From positions 1 through 17,135 of the forward strand of contig CAZVPD010000079.1 of NCBI GenBank assembly GCA_964628455.1: 17,135 bases of DNA, given 5' to 3'. This document shows, in pieces, positions 1 to 7,166 of the stretch (positions are counted from its first letter, which is position 1; each line of letters opens with the position of its first letter). Under the pieces are notes generated by a model. That model was not told where the DNA came from. It saw only the letters and a list, made by a program, of their open reading frames with translations, and searched no databases. The translations under genes and the position numbers were made by a program. This stretch comes from JAQVWU01 sp964628455. GTDB lineage: Bacteria; Bacillota; Clostridia; Oscillospirales; CAG-272.

Positions 1-360
1 GTTTTTCTTTTCACCTATTATATCATCATTCTTCAATAAAGTTAATAGTTATACGAATTTTTTTATTATTCAGTAGACATTAATTATAAAACATTCTGTC
101 TTATTCATAACAAAACCCGACCGTTTGTTACGCGTGCGTATGCCTCGGCGCGTTTTTTGCCCCCGTTCCGGCAGATACGACGCCTTTTTTTATTGCTTTC
201 GCAATACGATCTGTCTGCGGAAGGTATTTACCCGGCATAGGCGACTCCCGTACCCGGCATGATCATGCCGGGTACGGGAGTTTTATATTCCGGCATGGAA
301 CTGCGGGCTGCACGATGTTTCTGCCGAACCTGCAATTTTTTGCACAGAGGACACTTACAT
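1..360. other. Intergenic region at the left edge
   Basis: No convincing gene is seen here. It lies downstream of the leftward lipoprotein gene and may also hold the upstream region of a leftward gene beyond the window: read on the minus strand, TATAAT (17-22) lies 17 bases after a poor TTAACT, followed by an AGGTG that could be a ribosome binding site. Other contents are the perfect palindrome at 244-281, a small TATTGC/GCAATA hairpin near 191-206, and repeated copies of the ten-base ATGCCGGGTA in both orientations at about 229-274. An open frame crossing 259-807 on the plus strand is antisense to the lipoprotein gene and has no coding character. Confidence 0.6.
244..281 (+). terminator. Perfect 19-bp palindrome, probable terminator
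   Basis: The arms beginning ACTCCCGTACCCGGC are perfectly complementary over 19 bases each, centred on TGATCA. On the plus strand the stem runs into TTTATATT, like a weak intrinsic terminator. On the minus strand, which carries the upstream lipoprotein gene ending 80 bases away, no U-tract follows. It could still end the leftward operon as a bidirectional hairpin, or be a protein-binding palindrome. Confidence 0.55.
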
Positions 361-2652
361 TCATTCGTTGATATACGTGTATACCCGGTTCTGTATGAAT
401 TTTGCCGCCTCCGCGGCCGTCACGTCACCGGCATAAAACGCGCCGAGTTCTTCCTCTATGATTTCTTTGACTTTTTCATTTTGCCGGCTTTTTATCTCTG
501 TTCCGTCAAAAAAGGACAATATATCGGATTTATCGCCGGCGGTCAGTGTGATATGATATTTTGCCATTTCCACCCAGGGATGGTTTGCGGGCGGTTCATC
601 AATGAATTTAAACACAAGAAATTCATCCGCTTCGATGTATTCGTCGGCATACTGATTAACCAGCAGATAATAATGGCTGTATTCAAGCAGCTTTTCTATG
701 GCGGAACGGGTAACCGGCAGATCCGCTTTAGTCAGTTTTTCGGATGTCTGGATTTTATCGGAAAGCAGAAACCCGATAAATTCCCATGCGCCCTCTTTTT
801 TCCGTGACTGTTCCGGAATACCGAGAGAATATGTACAGAAAATCTGTGAACCGTTTCCCGATGCCGTCGGAAATCCGCAGAATGTAAAATCTCCGCCGCC
901 GAAACAATATTTCGCCAGTGCGAATGCTTCGGTATTATATAAAGGGAGCTGCAGAAAAACCAGGCTGCCGCCGGCAATCGAATCGGTAAGAGACCCCGAC
1001 GTAAATATATATTGATCGGTTCTGAAATAACGGATCAGTGCGCCTTTGCTTTCGTCGGTGTAATCCGATATGTTTGTAATAAAATCAAGAAGGCGGATAA
1101 ACCGTTCGCTTTCAAAACTGCATGTTTTATTTTCGAAGTCAACAAAATCAAACATAGCGGTATAAAGGATATTTCTGCCGGCCGGAGACGAAAACAGACT
1201 CGATCCCTCGGGAAGACTATCCGCAAGGCCGTATAACTGCTCCAATGTCAGTGTTTGCGATTTACCTGCGATATCCCTTTTCGCGGCCAGTGTTTCCAGC
1301 TTCATCTGAAGCGGTATGTGATACACCGACCCGTTTGATTCATACGAACTTCTCACACAGCCGAGAATATTGCCGTCTGAATGATCTCCGCCGAAATATA
1401 TGCTCAGGTCGGTGAAAAATTTTTTTGATGTATAAATATCGACAGACCGCATCATTCTGTCATTCAGGTAAACTATATCGGGAATGATACCCTGTAAAAT
1501 ATCATTGTTGAATTTTTCAACTGCCTGATTAAAATCAGGCGCGGCGTTGTAAACGGTATAATCCCTGAAAGTGATCCGATATGTATCGTTCGTGCGATTG
1601 AACAGAGCGGCAGCCTCATGCAGCATCTCTGTTCCGGTTATGCCTGTCAGAGCGAAGACCACCGGTATTTTCGGCGCAACCTCGTTATCGGGGATGCGTT
1701 CAAGCAGGACAAAAATCTTTTTCGATGTAAAATCATCCCATATATTGGCAAAAAACTTATTTTCGCTCAGTATGGCCGTGATCTCCGTATCGACATACGG
1801 TATATCGGAGTTTTCCCAGTCAAGAAGCAGCGTCGCTTCCGTATTGCCTGTATTGTATCCGTATACGCCCCTGATATCGGAAAAATAAGCATCGTAACCG
1901 TCACCGAAATACATCCCGGAGTATTCGTTTACGTTTGCAGGCATCATAATTTTTTCATAAGCTTCAAGCGCCTGCCTGTCGCTGTTCAGCAGATGATAAT
2001 AGGGTAATTGCGGGTTGTTGTAATCGTGTATGACGATATTCCCGCCGCTGTCCCTCGCAAAACCCGACAGGGCAGCCTCGCTTCCCGCAGTAAATAAAAT
2101 ATTCAATTCGCTGTCAAAAACGGTAATTTCTCTTTCATTTGACAGATAAATTTTATCGTCTTCCGTGATATACAGTTCGGCATATAAATCCGATGCGGTT
2201 ATCTCTTCGCTGAATAAAACCTTTCCGTCGCTTTCGAGACGGTATATGAAGTTATCCGATACTATGATATAACTGCCGTCAGACAGAAATCCCACAGCGT
2301 TGATTCCATATCGTTCGCTGACTCCGGCAGCTCTGGGAATGGGTTTTGTTTCCATATTTTCACCGTTATAATCAAACGAAATCAAAACATATCCGGTCGC
2401 CTCCGATGCGGACAGTATATATATGCGCTCTCCCGAAATAAATGTCTTATCATACCAAAAATCCCCGGGCAGGTCGATATTTTTTGTCCGGTAAACGTTT
2501 GTGACGGTTTCGAACATATCATCTGAAATTTTTACATTAGTTTCGTTTGGGTTATTTCCCGCCTGTTTATCGCAGCCGGTTAATACCGATAATTGTATCA
2601 TTAATATTATTGAAATAATCCCGCATATTAATTTTATATTATATTTTTTCAT
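361..2652 (-). CDS. Lipoprotein: propeller-like domain fused to an extracellular solute-binding domain
   Basis: This 763-residue protein should be anchored on the outer face of the membrane. The signal peptide ends in a lipobox, LTGC (Cys27). Residues about 50-320 are repeated short beta units (FLSDGSYIIVSD, ITEDDKIYLS and similar) suggesting a beta-propeller. They include FGDGYDAYF...GVYGYN (249-267) and DWENSD (278-283), both shared with the two other lipoproteins in the window. From about 330 on it resembles family-1 extracellular solute-binding proteins: FNRTNDTYRI (351-360), PDIVYLND (391-398), GFPTASGNGS (593-602), EGAWEFIGFL (620-629) and a typical helical C-terminus. The ATG has GAGGT five bases upstream. 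It is the last gene of leftward unit 2. No sugar-type permease accompanies it, so the ligand is unknown; a sensor or partner for the FtsX-type transporters is inference. The gene looks richer in G+C than the permease genes of unit 1. Confidence 0.9.
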   Translation of the reverse strand: MKKYNIKLICGIISIILMIQLSVLTGCDKQAGNNPNETNVKISDDMFETVTNVYRTKNIDLPGDFWYDKTFISGERIYILSASEATGYVLISFDYNGENMETKPIPRAAGVSERYGINAVGFLSDGSYIIVSDNFIYRLESDGKVLFSEEITASDLYAELYITEDDKIYLSNEREITVFDSELNILFTAGSEAALSGFARDSGGNIVIHDYNNPQLPYYHLLNSDRQALEAYEKIMMPANVNEYSGMYFGDGYDAYFSDIRGVYGYNTGNTEATLLLDWENSDIPYVDTEITAILSENKFFANIWDDFTSKKIFVLLERIPDNEVAPKIPVVFALTGITGTEMLHEAAALFNRTNDTYRITFRDYTVYNAAPDFNQAVEKFNNDILQGIIPDIVYLNDRMMRSVDIYTSKKFFTDLSIYFGGDHSDGNILGCVRSSYESNGSVYHIPLQMKLETLAAKRDIAGKSQTLTLEQLYGLADSLPEGSSLFSSPAGRNILYTAMFDFVDFENKTCSFESERFIRLLDFITNISDYTDESKGALIRYFRTDQYIFTSGSLTDSIAGGSLVFLQLPLYNTEAFALAKYCFGGGDFTFCGFPTASGNGSQIFCTYSLGIPEQSRKKEGAWEFIGFLLSDKIQTSEKLTKADLPVTRSAIEKLLEYSHYYLLVNQYADEYIEADEFLVFKFIDEPPANHPWVEMAKYHITLTAGDKSDILSFFDGTEIKSRQNEKVKEIIEEELGAFYAGDVTAAEAAKFIQNRVYTYINE

Positions 2653-2696
2653 CTTTTACCTCAGCTTATAATTTTTTCGTCAGCCATTTTTTAAAC

Positions 2697-2720
2697 AACA
2701 TCGGCTTTTATAACGATGTT
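2697..2720 (-). other. Small hairpin between the DUF3592-like and lipoprotein genes
   Basis: AACATCG and CGATGTT pair across a 10-base loop, followed in the minus direction by GTTTAAAAAA. A 7-bp stem without a clean U-tract is weak as a terminator. It could be a processing or attenuation site that lowers expression of the last lipoprotein gene. Confidence 0.3.
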
Positions 2721-2776
2721 TATTTCATGCGTGAGTAAAATAATTGTATTTCCCTGATTTATGATTCTAAAATCCT

Positions 2777-3175
2777 TTATCGCACCGAAATCATAAATAT
2801 AAAAGATAAAACGATAATCCATGCTCCGATGAAAGCCAAAATTTTGCCTTTGATTGACAGTAAATCATCATCCTGTGAAATTTCATAAGGATTCTGAGGA
2901 TTATACATGACCCAGAAGGAATCGCCTATTTGATATTCATCAGCGTCAGGTGAACGATTGTATCTGACATCATACTCCATCCCATTTATTTCAAACTTTA
3001 CGGTAGGTATATAATAGCGAAAACGGCGGAACCACCGGTGCTTTATGCAGAAATCTATAAATACAATTTTACCCATGATATATGATGAACAACGGTTCTG
3101 TTTACTCTGTATTGATGCCAGCGACGAAAAAAAGCACAAGCCGATAATAAAACCGATTATTCCTATAACATACAT
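2777..3175 (-). CDS. DUF3592-like small membrane protein
   Basis: The protein has 132 residues from the chosen start. A start four codons upstream (3187) exists, but GGAG lies six bases before the ATG at 3175 and inside the longer version, so the shorter form is preferred. Two membrane segments, one at the extreme N-terminus and one near the C-terminus (GKILAFIGAWIIVLSFIF), flank a soluble beta-rich middle. The middle contains PTVKFEINGMEYDVRY and YQIGDSFWVMYNPQNPYE, the usual pattern of DUF3592 proteins (a Tyr-rich strand, then IG-x-V-x-V-x-YNPxNPxE). Its role is not known. It sits 24 bases after the ATPase gene and 124 bases before the lipoprotein gene, in the same leftward unit. Confidence 0.75.
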   Translation of the reverse strand: MYVIGIIGFIIGLCFFSSLASIQSKQNRCSSYIMGKIVFIDFCIKHRWFRRFRYYIPTVKFEINGMEYDVRYNRSPDADEYQIGDSFWVMYNPQNPYEISQDDDLLSIKGKILAFIGAWIIVLSFIFMISVR

Positions 3176-3199
3176 AATAATCTCCATTAATATTAATTT

Positions 3200-3874
3200 T
3201 TAATCTTGCAGAATTACACCTTTCGATATTGTTATATTCCGGGTAGCATACTCCAGCATATCGGTATTGTGTGTCACCATGATGACCGTTGTGCCGTTTT
3301 GATTCAGTTCTTTTAATAAATCCATGATTTCTCCGGTTGTTTTTTCGTCAAGGTTGCCCGTCGGTTCATCCGCTAAAATCAATAATGGATTATTCGCGAG
3401 CGCTCTCGCAATTGCAACTCTCTGCTGTTCTCCACCCGACATATTGCACGGCAGATGTTTAAGCCGGTTTGATACACCCCCCTGTTCAAGAAGGCTGGTA
3501 GCTCTTTCAATTCGGTCTTTTTTATTCATTCCTTTATATCCCATAGGGATTTCTACATTTTCTATCGCTGTCATACTGTTGATTAAATTATACGATTGGA
3601 ACACAAAACCGATATTTTCGTTTCGTATTTTCGATTTTTTATTACCCGTGAATCTCGAACTGTCACTACCGTCGAAAATATATGTACCACTTGTCAGATC
3701 ATCCATGAATCCGATGATATTTAAAAGTGTGGTTTTGCCGCATCCGGATTTACCTAAGATAACGAGAAATTCACCCTGATTTACTTCAAGACTGATACCG
3801 TTCAGTATGTCAATCCTGCCGTATCCGGTTTTAAAGCTTTTGCAGACATCCGTCATAGTTATTATGTTTTTCAT
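3200..3874 (-). CDS. ABC transporter ATPase, MacB/LolD type
   Basis: This is a 224-residue nucleotide-binding subunit that would power FtsX-type permeases. Motifs, numbered from an ATG four codons upstream (3886): Walker A GKSGCGKT (45-52), Q-loop FQSYNL (from 96), signature MSGGEQQR (149-156), Walker B LLILADEP (168-175), then TGNLD, and the switch His206. FQSYNL and DEPTGNLD are characteristic of the MacB/LolD/FtsE group. The start at 3874 is chosen because GGAG stands six bases upstream of it. Its permeases are probably the genes at 6542-7165 and 7167-8519, from which it is now separated by a lipoprotein gene and a decayed permease copy. A second, broken copy of its 5' end is at 6475-6521. 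Confidence 0.93.
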   Translation of the reverse strand: MKNIITMTDVCKSFKTGYGRIDILNGISLEVNQGEFLVILGKSGCGKTTLLNIIGFMDDLTSGTYIFDGSDSSRFTGNKKSKIRNENIGFVFQSYNLINSMTAIENVEIPMGYKGMNKKDRIERATSLLEQGGVSNRLKHLPCNMSGGEQQRVAIARALANNPLLILADEPTGNLDEKTTGEIMDLLKELNQNGTTVIMVTHNTDMLEYATRNITISKGVILQD

Positions 3875-4014
3875 CTGTTTCTCCATTAATGTTTATTAAT
3901 TTTTGTTTTTCAGCAGTGTGAGCGGTGATGAATTTACAACTTTAACGAGGGTCAGCAGCGACGGGATCAATATCAATACAGACGAAATGCTGATAACAAG
4001 CAAAAAGGATTTAT
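3825..4014 (-). repeat. Direct repeat copy B, permease 3' end plus ATPase 5' end
   Basis: This copy matches 6475-6660 in the same orientation. The part at 3895-4014 matches 6541-6660 at 118 of 120 positions by eye. The remainder, covering the first codons of the ATPase gene, matches less well with small indels. The two copies flank the lipoprotein gene at 4153-6504. Confidence 0.9.
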
Positions 4015-4150
4015 ATATGGTTACTTTATTCATCTCTATTGAATACAGGATTCCGACTTCATATATCCGGTATTAAGGAGAAGCATCGAAATAAATACAG
4101 AACCGCAAAAATGATGATACTGAGAAGCGAGTTTCCTGCTTACGTTTTAC
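3895..4150 (-). pseudogene. Decayed FtsX-type permease copy
   Basis: A shredded copy of the permease gene at 6542-7165. Bases 3895-4014 match its 3' end (118/120) and encode the same last residues, ...VNSSPLTLLKNKN. Bases 4015-4100 match about 6799-6885, and 4101-4128 match 7071-7098. About 140 and 185 bases are therefore missing between the matching blocks, and most of the 5' end is gone. One base is also lost near 4071, an in-frame TAA precedes RIYEVGILYS, and the conserved Gly of GILYSIGMNK has become Glu. At most a C-terminal fragment of about 45 residues (MNKVTIYKS onward) could be made. It directly precedes the intact ATPase gene, the place an intact permease would be expected. Confidence 0.9.
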
Positions 4151-4152
4151 CT

Positions 4153-6504
4153 TTATTTCATTTCGCTCAGGTATATCGAAACTCGGCTTTGAATAATATC
4201 AGCCGTTTCCACAGCTGTGCGGCTGTCAGACTGAAGATAGATTGAAAATTCCTCTTCAAGTATCTCCCATATCTGCGTGTCGTATCCCGATACCGCGTCT
4301 GCGGAGTTTACTATGTTCAGAAAAGCGTTTTTGTCCTGTTCGGTAGGTATTAATTCCATATCATAAAGCTTTTTTTCTTCGTCCGGCAAGGGACCTCCGG
4401 TATAGATCGATCCTCCTTCTTTATTAAAATAGTAATAAAGATTCATATCATCTTCTACAATATTATTAAATACGCTGAGCTTTATGGGAAGTCCATTTAT
4501 AAAATCAGATTGACATTCGTCGGAAATGCGGTACTTAACAAATTCCCATGCACCGGCTTTATTCTGCGATTGCTCCGTTATAGCGTATGAAATTTGCGGC
4601 TCTATAACAGAACCTCCGCCGGACATGCGCGGATAACCGATTGCGTTTATATCAACGTTACCGAAGTTGTATTTAAATTTTATATATTCTGAAAGAGTAC
4701 TTATACGGGTTTCCAAGAGAAGAATTTTATCTTCACGGTAAAGCTCTTTAGCGTTCTGCGTGTAAATTTTAACCCCTGAAAGAGATTTCAGATATTCGAG
4801 TATTTTAATAAATAAATCATTGTTAAAATCGGCTGTACCGCTTTCGTAATCGGCAAAGTATGAGATACTCTTATTCAAAAAGAACCGAAGCATCCAAAAC
4901 GGATTCATAATCTGCAGCATCTGCTTGTCTCCGTCCAAATTCATTGCGTATTCAAGCGCTTCTGCGGAGGTCCAGCTTTCTGCAGGGAAGTTGGATCTTT
5001 TACCGAGATAAGTTTGAATTGTATATAAAATTGGCAGACGGTAGAGGCATCCGTCTGTTTCAAACGGTTTGCGGACGCACTCCAGCAGGTCCTCCCGTCC
5101 CACGTCCGGGTCGTTATCCAGGAATTCATACAAATCACAGAAAAGTCCCTTTTCTATGTAGCTTTCAATAGGCATTAAACTTTCCGAACCCATACCCGGT
5201 ATAGAATTGAGTATCATAATATCAGGTATATTCCCGGCAGCGATATCGGCGTTTAGCAGCGTAACCGCCCGCGATGGGTCTTCTTCTGTATTATATTTTG
5301 AATAATCGGTCGTTACAATGCGATAGGTATCGTTTTTGCGGTTGAAATTTACAACAACATTGCTGAACAAAAAGTCAGCTTCGACAAAAGCGGCTTTTAA
5401 TATAATCTTTTCTTTTATCTCATTTTCGGGAATCATACTCAAAATTGCAATTTCCTGACCGTAGTTAAGAATATCATATCCGGAATACACGAATTTCTGA
5501 GGGGATACGACACAAAGCGATTCAACGACGTTTGGGACCACATCCGAATTAATCCAGTTAATTATTAGCACAGGTCCGCTGCCGTCACTGTTCATTCCAT
5601 ACAGTCCTTCGTTGTTTTTAAAATACAAGTCGTAACCCGGACCTATATAAACAGCGGAGTTATTATCTGCGTATCCTGCCGGTATGTCAAGCTTTTCTCC
5701 CATGCTGTGCGCTGTAAGATCGAGACGGCAGATCTTATTTTTATTATTCGCGGAATACTGAAGCAGCACTTCGCCGTCCTGCATAACTGCGAGTTTTTCA
5801 ACCGTTCCGGACTTGACAGGTATGGTAAATATCGTGTTGCCTTCTGTATTTACGGCTATCACTTTATCATTCGACGCGATATAATAGCAGCCATGACCCT
5901 CCGCAATTGAGCGTATTGAAAAACCGCTCGAGCCGGAGTAATCAATAGGTTGGTTCTCAAGCTCAATGTCAAACAGCCGTTCGCCGTCGATATTGAATAT
6001 GACTTCGTCTTTATCCGACGTATGGACAAGGCTCATGTCCTTGCCGTCGTTGTGATATTCGACGGTAATCATTCCGCCGTCCGAGAGCATCAGAAACTCT
6101 CTTATCCATGCACCCTGATTCACAACTCCGAGCGATTCGGTCTGCATATCCTTGCCTGTGTCTATGTCATACGAACATAATAAATAATCATCGGCGGTGA
6201 TTTCATTATTTAACTTGTCCGATTTTACGCAAAACAGGTAAACCCGACCGTCCGAAACCTTCATTTCGTCAGAACGTGCTGAATAACCATCGGGTGGTGT
6301 GATAAAATCGGTACGGAATACATCCGTGACTTTGTCGCTCAGATTGCTGATGTTCTCATTCTCGCAGCCGGACAACGGAATTAATATCAGAACCAGACAT
6401 ATGATGACCGTTGTCAGTCTTTTTGTAATTGTGATAATTGTTCTCACTCTTTCATTATTTTTATATTGCGGAAAACGGTTAAAGCATTTACAGACATCCG
6501 ACAT
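4153..6504 (-). CDS. Lipoprotein: propeller-like domain fused to a solute-binding domain
   Basis: This 783-residue open frame is a paralog of the lipoproteins at 361-2652 and 15128-17135. The lipobox is LSGC (Cys47). The propeller-like region (about 60-360) contains IGPGYDLYF...GLYGMN (287-305) and NWINSD (315-320). The solute-binding part follows: FNRKNDTYRI (387-396), PDIMIL (427-432), GYPRMSGGGS (623-632), AGAWEFVKY (650-658). The start is uncertain. The first residues, MSDVCKCFNRF, are a fossil of the ATPase N-terminus (MTDVCKSFK). Homology would favour GTG at 6447, giving 27 residues before the Cys as in the paralog, but no spaced ribosome binding site precedes it. The upstream ATG is kept because it lies two bases after a four-codon minigene with a good GGAG site. 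The gene separates permease from ATPase in leftward unit 2. Confidence 0.88.
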   Translation of the reverse strand: MSDVCKCFNRFPQYKNNERVRTIITITKRLTTVIICLVLILIPLSGCENENISNLSDKVTDVFRTDFITPPDGYSARSDEMKVSDGRVYLFCVKSDKLNNEITADDYLLCSYDIDTGKDMQTESLGVVNQGAWIREFLMLSDGGMITVEYHNDGKDMSLVHTSDKDEVIFNIDGERLFDIELENQPIDYSGSSGFSIRSIAEGHGCYYIASNDKVIAVNTEGNTIFTIPVKSGTVEKLAVMQDGEVLLQYSANNKNKICRLDLTAHSMGEKLDIPAGYADNNSAVYIGPGYDLYFKNNEGLYGMNSDGSGPVLIINWINSDVVPNVVESLCVVSPQKFVYSGYDILNYGQEIAILSMIPENEIKEKIILKAAFVEADFLFSNVVVNFNRKNDTYRIVTTDYSKYNTEEDPSRAVTLLNADIAAGNIPDIMILNSIPGMGSESLMPIESYIEKGLFCDLYEFLDNDPDVGREDLLECVRKPFETDGCLYRLPILYTIQTYLGKRSNFPAESWTSAEALEYAMNLDGDKQMLQIMNPFWMLRFFLNKSISYFADYESGTADFNNDLFIKILEYLKSLSGVKIYTQNAKELYREDKILLLETRISTLSEYIKFKYNFGNVDINAIGYPRMSGGGSVIEPQISYAITEQSQNKAGAWEFVKYRISDECQSDFINGLPIKLSVFNNIVEDDMNLYYYFNKEGGSIYTGGPLPDEEKKLYDMELIPTEQDKNAFLNIVNSADAVSGYDTQIWEILEEEFSIYLQSDSRTAVETADIIQSRVSIYLSEMK

Positions 6505-6521
6505 GGTTATAATGTTTTCAT
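6475..6521 (-). pseudogene. 5' stub of the ABC ATPase gene
   Basis: The stretch resembles 3825-3874, the first codons of the intact ATPase gene, including its GGAG site and ATG. One A is missing after the start, so the frame reads M-K-T-L-stop. The next frame then gives MSDVCKCF, matching MTDVCKSF of the intact protein. Nothing of the rest of the ATPase remains. It follows the intact small permease gene exactly where an ATPase would be expected. Confidence 0.85.
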
Positions 6522-6660
6522 CTGTTTCTCCGTTAATATTATTAATTTTTGTTTTTCAGCAGTGTGAGGGGTGATGAATTTACAACTTTAACGAGGGTCA
6601 GCAGCGACGGGATCAATATCAATACAGACGAAATACTGATAACAAGCAAAAAGGATTTAT
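6475..6660 (-). repeat. Direct repeat copy A, permease 3' end plus ATPase 5' end
   Basis: This is the partner of 3825-4014. Here the permease part belongs to an intact gene and the ATPase part is broken; in copy B the reverse holds. Confidence 0.9.
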
Positions 6661-7165
6661 AATCAAGTGCCATATATATTCGAAGGTCGGCAACAGCTCC
6701 GGATGAAAAGAAAATATAAAGCGTTATTGCCGCCGTGATTATACCGGCACTTATCACCATAAGTAAAAACACTGCAGTTTCAAACAGCAGGCTGAAATAT
6801 ATGTAAACTTTATTCATTCCGATTGAATACAGGATTCCAACTTCATATATCCGATCGTTGAGAAGAAGCATCGTAATAAATACAAGCGTAATCACACCGA
6901 GAAAGGCGAATGAAATGATAAGTATATTGCTGAAAAAGAAGATACTTTCGATCGGTTTGATTTTATCGTTGTAATATTCGAAATCATACGAATCAATTTC
7001 GGTTTTGTGTTCCGAAATAAAATCATTTGCCGCTTCCGACAGTAAAAGCGATCCGATAACCGCTGCCGTAACCGCAAAAACGATGATACCGAGAAGCAGG
7101 TAACGCCGTCGGTTCCGTATAATTCCTTTTAATGAATTTGTGATGAAAAATTCAGCTTTGCTCAT
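6542..7165 (-). CDS. FtsX-type ABC permease lacking the large outer domain
   Basis: The 207-residue protein has four predicted membrane segments (about 22-43, 75-101, 120-152, 170-193) and the FtsX-family cytoplasmic motif NDRIYEVGILYSIG (103-116). Full-length relatives here have about 245-275 residues between the first and second membrane segments; this one has about 30. It may be a naturally reduced partner that pairs with the 450-residue permease. The start is well supported: GGGAGG lies inside the last codons of the upstream gene, whose TAA ends one base before this ATG, so translation is probably coupled. Its own 3' neighbour is the broken ATPase stub, and a decayed copy of this gene lies at 3895-4150. 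Confidence 0.88.
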   Translation of the reverse strand: MSKAEFFITNSLKGIIRNRRRYLLLGIIVFAVTAAVIGSLLLSEAANDFISEHKTEIDSYDFEYYNDKIKPIESIFFFSNILIISFAFLGVITLVFITMLLLNDRIYEVGILYSIGMNKVYIYFSLLFETAVFLLMVISAGIITAAITLYIFFSSGAVADLRIYMALDYKSFLLVISISSVLILIPSLLTLVKVVNSSPLTLLKNKN

Positions 7166-7166
7166 T

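Noticed and set aside
110..135. Possible third ECF-like site on the minus strand (CGTAACAAA, then about 12 bases, GTTATGAAT)
   Set aside because: The -35-like block is similar, but the -10-like block does not match TCATATATA and no downstream gene is visible in the window.
259..807. 182-codon plus-strand frame
   Set aside because: Runs antisense to a well-supported lipoprotein gene, lacks a ribosome binding site and has an amino-acid composition typical of a shadow frame.
361..2652. Reading the three lipoproteins as ordinary sugar-uptake binding proteins
   Set aside because: The propeller-like N-terminal half and the absence of MalF/MalG-type permeases make a standard sugar-uptake role unsupported here.
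4039..4245. 68-codon plus-strand frame
   Set aside because: Lies opposite the decayed permease copy and the lipoprotein 3' end; the sequence is fully explained by those.
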